A program made the position numbers and the translations under genes. Positions 22,038-29,748 of a DNA stretch of 29,748 nt are shown here, piece after piece. The notes beneath the pieces are model-generated. The model saw only the letters and a list, made by a program, of their open reading frames with translations. It had not been told where the DNA came from and made no database searches. Every line of letters begins with the position of its first letter. The first letter of the stretch is position 1. Source of the DNA: Ichthyophonus hoferi (lineage: Eukaryota; Opisthokonta; Ichthyosporea; Ichthyophonida; Ichthyophonidae); assembly GCA_002751075.1 (NCBI GenBank), contig NAOQ01000227.1, positions 29,942 through 59,689 on the forward strand. The letters are read 5' to 3'.

Positions 22038-23167
22038 TACGGCATGAAACAGAATTGTCCGATAATGTGTCATGTGGTTTATATGACATGTAGCCATTAT
22101 GAATATGACTAAACAGCCAATTTTTAAATGCAATTGTTTAATTAAAAAAAAGGAATTACTATTCTACTTTTTTGCAAATAAATAACACATATATATATAT
22201 ATATAATGGGACGTTTTCAAAAAGTATGATTTTAGAAACAAAAATCAGATACTTGGCATAACTAAGAACATTACAGTATTGCCTATTATTGCCAAACTAC
22301 TTATTCGTAGATTAATTGCCCATGACCCAAATCGCGTGGAAAAACGTTCTCATAATTGCAATGCATTAATTACTTCAATATTATATTTTCTTTTGCCACA
22401 CTTACATACCTGCCCTCGCCAATAAATCTTACAATAGCAATATTTCACAATTTTTAAATTGAAATATTCAATAGAATATCAAAAAAAAAACATTACTATT
22501 TGACTATATGTATGCCTTTCATTTAAATACTTCTACAAGTTTTAGGATTTATCTCAACAAAATCCAATTGAATCTTTCTCTTAATGTTACTTAAATATTT
22601 CTAGTCTAATTTTAGTTAAAAAAAATAAGCAAATACATATGCCATGATTTAGCAAGACATTGTGGGTATGTAAATCAAAACGCACGCCAGTACTGAAAAC
22701 ACAAACAAACACGTATTGCTTTATTATGTAAGGTAGGCTTTTGTTTGTTATTGTACATAAAATATAAAGAATTCAGACAATTTGTCTTTTACTTTCAGGT
22801 ATATTAGTTGGAAGTATTTTCTACTATTGGGATATTATTTTAATAGTATTGTAGTTTTGAATTTATGTTTTAAAAGTATGGTCTTTTATGAACTATGTTA
22901 AATTCCCTACGAGAAAGAAAAAGGGAAATAAAAGGTACTAGATAGTGAAATATAAATATAAATAGGAAGGGAAATCATAGAATACTAAAAGGGTTTGGCT
23001 TTGTGTAATTTTTCTAATACTTTTTCAACGGGAACTGCTTATGCACAAAGCACCCCAAAGGTTTTACGTATATTGACTTGAGAAAAAGCATGCATAAAAC
23101 ATATCTGCTCTGTAAACGAGCACTGTCATCCTCTTGAACAACTTGTGATCAAAATATAAGACAAAAC
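21635..23167. other. AT-rich spacer upstream of the PHD-SPOC gene
   Basis: About 1.5 kb, with (TA)n tracts near 22012-22037 and 22188-22205 and many A/T runs. An in-frame TGA (23135-23137) upstream of the PHD-gene ATG lies at its end. No gene or promoter element is clear. Confidence 0.55.
22012..22037. repeat. (TA)n microsatellite
   Basis: About 13 TA units in AT-rich spacer. Confidence 0.85.
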
Positions 23168-26100
23168 ATGAAAAAGGAAACCGATTTATTTAATAGCTTA
23201 CAGCTAGTTTTCAAAGCTGCAGAGGCTGCAGAGGACGGAGAGCAGGTTGAGTTTCCTGGTCTTGATGGAACCTACCCGGTCGAGGAGGTTATATCACCAC
23301 CAGACCCCTTTACTACTAATGATAAGTTAGGAGATGATAATTTAATTGCTGAGTGTATAGAGAATAATGCAACTATGTTAGACAGTGATGGTGTGTTGGT
23401 AGATTACGCAGGAGAGAGAGCGGGAGAGGGAGAGGGAGAGGGAGGAAATTTACTTCCTGTGGGAGAAGCGTCTACGGATCATATGTTACATGGGAAAGAT
23501 ATTTTAAGCAAGGCCAAAGAAGTACCCCTTGTAAAAGACACACAGGAGAGTGTGGTAGGACCAATTGAGCTGGCAAAAAAGCCTACTATTGAAACTCAAT
23601 CAACTACTGTCTCTATAGATGATATACCAGTTGCAAATACCTTGGTACTAAACGAGGTTTGGAGTTCTGCAATTGACTCCACTGCCCAAACATGTATCTC
23701 TCCATCCTATTCACCTATGGATAAGAACGTGCCAAATATTGATAGTGTAGCAACTGAGGTAATAGAACCTGAGGTGGTTTGCCATGAAACATTGATTAAC
23801 ACAAAAGAACTTTTGCTAGATGAGAATTGTGTTGTTGCCAACAAGGTATGCAGTCCTCCTCATACCTTGGCACCTGCTTCATCGGTAGATAAGGAAATAA
23901 TAGGAGAGGAAAATGAAACCACCAGCTTAGCTCGACAACCACAGTTGCAATCCACTGGGGTTGTTAACGATATATCTGATGTTTATTTAGAAAAGGTGGG
24001 GCAGGAAGTTAAATCTTGTCAACCCATATCAGAGGTGAACGACACAATACAGTCAGACGGCCTTGCCATTGAAGAGAGCCCACCACAACTACAATCGTAC
24101 TGGGATATCAGTCAATCTCCTGTAATAACAAATAGCTATCACACTGCTACCATTCCACAATTAGATCAACCCCAACCCCTCGCGATAAAAACACCACCTG
24201 AACCACTGGAAGACGCAGTTGATTTAGAAGAAAAGAAAGAAAATTTAGATACAGGAGCACAAGAGGATATTAAGATAGAGAAATCCACAACTGTCTTGGA
24301 AACGGACGAGAATTTTAATAATGCTGAGGGCTCTTCCTCTCCTTTACGTTCTGGTGTGAACATAGCACAACCACAAACAGCAGACGTGGCTACAAAGGAT
24401 GCAAGGGAAAATGATGATATAGCTATAACTAGATCCTTGCGCTCATTACGAAGTTGGAGTAGCCGAAGGACAAGGTCAGACATTCACCAAGAAAAAACAT
24501 CTGATCAGCCTAAAGGGAAGGAAAAGAGAGCAGAAAATAGCACCGGGTCCGACAAAGGAGGAGATGACGTAAAGAGAGATGACGTAAGCAGTGATGATGA
24601 CACCAAGCTATACTGTATATGTAGGCGACCTCATGAGAATAGGTTTATGGTGATGTGTGATCGCTGTGGCGATTGGTTCCATGGCTCATGTGTAAAAATT
24701 AATAAGGCTATGGCAGTGGCAGCGGGCCAATGGTTTTGTCCAAATTGTAAAGGTATGTATATATATGTGTATGTATGTATGTATTTAATGTATATATATT
24801 TGTATATATATATATATATCATAGTATGTATGTGCGCATGTTAAGAGGCCTTTACCTATACACACTGATAATGTTTCAACATCATAACAGATAAGCCAAT
24901 GGAGAATCTTGTCATACCTTCCAGTACACCTATCACCGATACCCTGCAGCCCCAACCATCACGTGATACTACTCCAATCAAGTCTTCACTTTCTTTAGTC
25001 CAATCCATAGCAACGCCTTCTTTATCATCTACGTCTGAGAGGATTGATGACCCACCTCTAAAAGAGACACCAGGGGCGACTATTAAACATATAGACCAAT
25101 CACAGGACGTAGTTAAAGAAACCAAGTTTCAATCACCCATTGATCAGCCAGTACAGGATCATTCATTATCTAATCCACAGTTAGAACCGTTAGGTGTAGA
25201 TAAAGACAAAGAGATTTTATTGAATAAACCATTAGTAGAGGGAAGCATAAATCAGAATACACTAATAGGACGAGGCGAGACACAACCAGAGCATCCCATA
25301 GGAGAAGAGTCATATGATATAAAAGAAACGCCAATGGATGATTTGCAAGCAGAGAAGAGTACACCCTTAGATACAGACACATCAACCACCATCGGGTTAG
25401 ATGGTCCATCAGTGTCCTATACCACCACCCCTACAGAGACAGAAAGTGTATCATTACCACCTGTAGATAACGTGAGTACCTTGGAAAGAAAGACTTCAAT
25501 ACCTGGGCCAATAAGTGTAAGCGGAAAAGAGAGGCGCCAATCAGAATCAGGGTTTAAATCTGATGATAGTGCAAATAGTGGGTAAGGAATGTTTTGATAT
25601 TGCTTTTTGTTTATTTTTTTCCTTTTTATTTTCTCTCTTTGCATATATATTTGGTTTATTTTAATATGTCAAAGCTTATAGAAATGCTTACAATCACACA
25701 TATACCCACACATCAGCATGCATATGATATGTACACACACACACCCATTCTACCATCCGTATATATATCCACTTATCTACCTACCTATACATACCTACAC
25801 CTCTACTTACCTGTACCTACCTATACTGATACCTATACCTATACCTATACCTACTTGCTAATCATTAGGCCCACCGGGCAGGTCGCGGGTAGAGAAACAC
25901 TTACAGAGAACGAGTGGAGATGACATCAGGGCTACAGTCAGAAGACAGCTAGTGGATAGTTTAAGTATATACTCCCCATTATATATAATATATTTGCTTT
26001 TTATTAGTTTATTAATCCACCTTGTTATGTGTTATTGCCCTGTCAATTTACCCATTTATTAGTTAAAGTAGTGTGTCTATGTATATTATCTTATAAGTCT

Positions 26101-29100
26101 ATGTATATTATCTTATAAGTCTATGTATATTATCTAATAAGTCTATGTATATTGTCTAATGTCTATGTATATTACCCTATTATTTATTTATAGTATTTCC
26201 CTATACAAGTGATGCAATATATCATTATCTATGCCCATTTTTATGTACACGTCCATTTTGTCTGTCCCAGTCAACCTGCGTCATTACCTACGTAATTATA
26301 ACGTGATTATACATACAGGCATGCATTTCTTTTGCATTACTACCCCTCCTATTCTCTCTCCCTATCATATCATTCACCCAATTCAATGCTTATACACGTT
26401 TTATCTTTTGTTCCTAATACCCGTAGGCACTTCCTTGATTGGCTCCACATCATTAGTAAATATTTATGAATATTCTCACAGCTAATCTATACATACATAC
26501 ATGCACACGTACACCTATTTGACCCTTAATAATATAGTTCCCATGACGCGATATCTAATTCTTTCCATGACTCACAGCTGCACGATTGGAAGAAGATCAT
26601 GAAGTAGATCGCAATATTGATGTAGCAGCGATGGCGGGTATGATATCTACCTTACCATCCACCAATGAAAACCCCACATTAGACCTTTTAAATACAGATA
26701 TATATATATATTATAGCTATAAGTATATATATAATTTTAATTTCCGTGTTGACGGACTAATAGCTAGTTTTGATTATCTACCAGTAAGATTAGAATAATG
26801 GATTGGCCTATGTCCACCAGTTTTTAAAATTTTAATTATAAAAACTTAGATATTGCAATAATATTTATAATAAGGATGATATTAATAATTATTTGAAGTT
26901 GTAGAGGTATATAACAGCTAGAACCTTGAAGTTGTGCATAGAATAACTACTCCCAAGCCACGAATAGAACCCTATATATATATTTAAAAAATTATCTATA
27001 CATCAATAAGCAGTCAGAAAATTAAAATAATTAATTGATTATAATATGTACCCTCCACCCCCAATGACCCCCAAACTGCAACCAAGTTTTCAATCATTTC
27101 AAAAAATCCTTAATCTTCTTATCCTATTATCTACCTATAATCTTCTTCCTCTGCTTTCTTTTTGTCTATCTCTCTCTCTTCTCTCTTTTCCTCTCTCCCT
27201 CTCCTTTTCCCTTTCCTTTCTTTCCTCTCTATTTTGCTTTACAGATGATATAGAGAAGGCTTTATTCAGCCATTTCGGCACTACTCCCAAGTATAAACAC
27301 AAGCATAGAGCTTTGTTGTTCAATCTTCGAGATAAGAAGAACGCAATGTTTTACAAGTATGGATTGTTTATTTTGTATTATCCACCTATTGTTATCATTG
27401 TTTAGACCGCTTGTTATATGTCATCGTTCTCTTATATGCTATAATGTGTATATAGATATATACATCTGTACATTACTCCTGTTGAGATGAGATGTATTTG
27501 GAACTATATTTATATACTATTATATTATTATGCCATCATAATTACATACATACATACATACATACATATATTTATATATTAAACCTTATGCCACACACCC
27601 GCGCCAATGCTCACTCTATCAATCTCACGCCTTCTTATATGCTATTGTAATATTTACCTCCTATTTGTCTTTCTTTATAATCTTTTACCTTCTGCATTTC
27701 CTGAGCAGCCACCAATAATATCTGATTCCTCACCTCACTTTTTTCTCCAATAGGAAAGTACTCAACAATGAGATTGACCCACAAACCATTGTTACTATGA
27801 CTCATGCGGAGATGGCGTCAAAGGAACTACATAGTTGGCTGTTAAAACAGAAGAGAAAGTCTATGGACCAGGTAGAGGCTTTAGTTATATGCTAGTATTT
27901 ACAACATATTATTTTTTAAAAATTATTTTTATTTTTATTTTGTATTAATAATCATTTAGCACTTTAATATATTTTAATATGCTTCATATTAAAACTTTCA
28001 TTAGAAAGCTTGACTGGTTCAATCTTAACGTGAACTAGCTTCTTAAGTGCATTTTAAATCAGGGTGTTAATTACCCAATGAGGCGAGGTTACATATGACC
28101 TAGGACCAATGAAATGAATTCTTTTTGAAGACCTTATAAGGTATAAATGAGCAGAGTATAGCACTTTGATATATACTAGGATACTATTGCGGTATCCTAC
28201 AATTTGTTTAAATTTACTACCTCACCTAAAAACATACCTAATCTACCGCTATTAAACTAGATATATATTAACTCCGTTGCTATGCCAACCCTCTGTTACC
28301 CTACAGGTCATCTTGAAGGAAGGAGGGGTACTTATTCGAAAAACACACAAGGGAGAAGAGGTGGTTGATTTAAATAAAATGGCCGTCGACTATGAGTATG
28401 CATTTCTCTCTCTCCCTCCCTCTTGTCCACTCTTTCTTCTCTTACTAATGTCCCTTCTCCTTTTAGATTACCGTTCATGTCCTCTCCCACCTTTAAACAG
28501 TCTCCCCTTTCCTCCGATCCCTTTGTACCGATCACATCACCAGCCAATAACACTATAGATTTTGATTCAAATCTATCAACCCCCAACCCAGAACCCGATG
28601 AAGAAGGTATATTATATAATGACTATTGCAAAGTAGTCGTTATGACCTTGTTCGATATAATTGTGGTTTATTATAGATGTATATATGTATATAGTACATA
28701 GTAATGTTTGTAGATATTTATCTAGTACAGGCTCTATAGTATTATGTATATATATATATATATAGCATATAGGTATATAATAGTGTATGTATGTATGCAT
28801 ATAGTACATAGTATATAGGTGTGCATATATGGATGTGATACAGATAGATATAAGATATATTCATACCTACATAGTCTGGCTTATGTCTCTTTACTACCTA
28901 CCTACCCTAACATATATAATGGTGTCAATGTCAGCCTGTATAGTCATTGTCATACTGTGTTGTAGCTATTATCTTATTATGTTATACTTATTATCTTACA
29001 TATATATATACTATCCTTTTTAGATAAAGAAGATTCACCGCTGGAACATCTCAAATCACCTGACTATGCAGCCATGGAAATTACCGCTAATGACGACTCT

Positions 29101-29748
29101 CTTTATTTACCTATGAAGTAATAATCCTGTTTGCTGATGTTGTTTGTATTATTTCCCTCTCCTACCCTCTCCCATCATCTCCTTTGCCCCCTGTTCTATA
29201 CCCACCTATATTTATGACCTTTGTAGTCAGGTGGCCCTGCATATATATTAGGACCTATCTATATCCTAGGGTATACAACATAGAGAATATGAGTATAGAG
29301 TAGAGTATATAGAGTATAGGGTATAGAGTATAGAGTCCAGAGTATAGAGTATAAGGTAGAGAGTAGAGTATAGAGTATAGAGTATAGAGTATAGGCTCTA
29401 TCCATTTCCATCCAAGTATTATATATTATATGCCTTCCAATCCCTTTCCTACTCTGTCACACCCCGTACCCCGTGCAATCAGTCTCTCTTTTAACGATTT
29501 GTTTTTGTTCTTCTTCGAAGAAACCCTGAATATCTAGGTGTCCTGTCAATGCAAAACCTTGACAAAGTGTCTGTCAAGGGAGAGTGCATAGTGGGAGACG
29601 CTAAGGTAGGATGTGGGACAGAGAGTTTGTTATAGTATACAACATAGGTTGTATGCCGTACTTGGTCTGGGTTAGGTGTGCTTGTGTGTGTAGGTATTGT
29701 ATGACGGAGATGGTGTAGTGGAATATGAAGAAGAGGGAGAGGGAAGGG
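23168..29748 (+). CDS. PHD finger / TFIIS-central / SPOC protein, DIDO1-PHF3 family, 3' end beyond window
   Basis: Ten exons join in phase: 23168-24752, 24891-25581, 25882-25964, 26578-26637, 27245-27356, 27754-27871, 28307-28395, 28467-28606, 29024-29117, 29521-29605. A probable eleventh begins at 29694. At least 1019 residues are encoded. Domains: an acidic disordered N-terminus (1-419); an R/S patch ITRSLRSLRSWSSRRTRS (420-437); a PHD finger (482-528) with ligands C483, C485, C497, C500, H505, C508, C524, C527 and pocket residues Y482 and W503; a disordered linker; a TFIIS-central domain (about 760-885: SGDDIRATVRRQLVDSL, KYKHKHRALLFNLRDKKN, MTHAEMASKELHSW); then the start of a SPOC domain (YLGVLSMQNLDKVSVKGE). 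This order is that of DIDO1 and PHF3, nuclear proteins linked to H3K4me3 reading, RNA polymerase II and phospho-CTD binding. The ATG follows an in-frame TGA at 23135. The exon 3 acceptor (CGGGCAG) is chosen by phase; a nearer AG at 25868-25869 would break the frame. Confidence 0.9.
23419..23448 (+). repeat. Coding GAGAGG-type repeat encoding Gly-Glu run
   Basis: A (GGAGAG)n stretch inside exon 1 of the PHD-SPOC gene encodes GEGEGEGG (about residues 86-93). It is a likely length-variable site. A similar purine run encoding EEEGEG appears in the putative exon at the window end. Confidence 0.75.
24753..24830. repeat. TA/GTAT-rich simple repeat in intron 1 of the PHD-SPOC gene
   Basis: Intron 1 (138 bases) is largely (GTAT)n and (TA)n. 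The exon 1 frame appears to run on into it as a Tyr/Ile/Val-rich tail before a stop. The donor GTATGT and the zinc-finger end at PNCK show the real exon edge. Confidence 0.75.
25734..25856. repeat. ACAC / (ACCTAT)n simple repeats in intron 2
   Basis: Low-complexity ACACAC and CTACCTATAC-type hexamer repeats just before exon 3. They produce a spurious Thr/Tyr-rich reading frame. Confidence 0.8.
26073..26177. repeat. 22-bp intronic minisatellite
   Basis: Units of TCTATGTATATTATCTTATA plus AG start at 26076, 26098, 26120, 26142 and 26162. The first three steps are exactly 22 bases and the last is 20. It lies in intron 3 of the PHD-SPOC gene. Confidence 0.9.
27141..27244 (+). promoter_or_regulatory. 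Very long polypyrimidine tract before exon 5 of the PHD-SPOC gene
   Basis: About 100 bases of nearly pure C/T end in TTTACAG at 27244. This is far longer than the 15-20 bases usually needed for U2AF binding. Intron 7 of the same gene (28396-28466, only 71 bases) is likewise mostly C/T. Confidence 0.8.
27544..27568. repeat. (CATA)n microsatellite
   Basis: About six CATA units in intron 5 of the PHD-SPOC gene. Confidence 0.85.
28746..28764. repeat. (TA)n microsatellite in intron 8
   Basis: A run of TA units within a wider GTATATA-rich stretch between exons 8 and 9 of the PHD-SPOC gene. Confidence 0.8.
29283..29396. repeat. GAGTATA heptamer satellite in intron 9
   Basis: More than a dozen units of GAGTATA with variants (GGGTATA, GAGTCCA, GTAGA), between exons 9 and 10 of the PHD-SPOC gene. 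Confidence 0.85.

Noticed and set aside
24753-24844. Extension of the PHD exon into a Tyr/Ile/Val-rich tail
   Set aside because: The tail is the (GTAT)/(TA) intron; a GTATGT donor follows PNCK and exon 2 continues in frame.
25594-25923. 109-residue plus-strand ORF rich in Thr/Tyr/Pro
   Set aside because: It is intron 2 of the PHD-SPOC gene read through ACAC and ACCTAT repeats; its end runs over exon 3 in the wrong frame.
27046-27405. 119-residue plus-strand ORF
   Set aside because: Its middle is the polypyrimidine tract; only the part from 27245 to 27356 is real, as exon 5 of the PHD-SPOC gene.

Overview
This is an AT-rich eukaryotic window, roughly 30% G+C by eye. It has spliceosomal introns, many (TA)n and other microsatellites, and only a few percent coding sequence. 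Gene content points to an animal or a close relative: a PRL-type (PTP4A) prenylated phosphatase, a PHD / TFIIS-central / SPOC protein of the DIDO1-PHF3 kind, a soluble cytochrome b5, an EamA-type drug/metabolite transporter and a Ser/Thr kinase. I cannot name the species. The intron sizes (71 bp to about 2 kb), the AT bias and the gene set would suit an early-branching metazoan such as a sponge or placozoan, but this is an inference from style, not from a match.

Layout. 1-921 (-): intronless Ser/Thr protein kinase. 922-5250: AT-rich spacer with a few short, unassigned exon-like islands. 5251-5367 (+): an orphan exon resembling the first half of an MSP (VAP/MOSPD) domain. 5432-8739 (-): four-exon, 92-residue cytochrome b5. 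8740-11016: spacer with one copy of a dispersed repeat and two GC-richer exon-like islands. 11017-14893 (-): seven-exon, 311-residue EamA/DMT transporter with a GC-AG intron. 14894-17268: spacer dense in repeats, namely the second dispersed-repeat copy, a 56-bp tandem duplication carrying hairpins and a duplicated ~130-bp element. 17269-19787 (-): four-exon, 165-residue PRL phosphatase ending in a CaaX box. 19788-23167: spacer with weak signs of a small plus-strand gene. 23168 to the end (+): at least ten exons of a PHD-TFS2M-SPOC chromatin/transcription protein, cut by the window edge inside the SPOC domain.

The exon models were built by reading splice sites and checking phase by hand. The four multi-exon genes each close in frame at every junction used. 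The genes form no obvious operon or pathway. Cytochrome b5 (possible N-myristoylation) and PRL (probable prenylation) are both small proteins apparently tethered to membranes by lipid. I saw no convincing tRNA, rRNA, CRISPR array or intact mobile element. No clear undescribed system was found. The most useful leads are the anchorless, potentially myristoylated b5, the kinase with a shortened glycine loop, the orphan MSP-like exon, the ambiguous exon islands and the repeat families.
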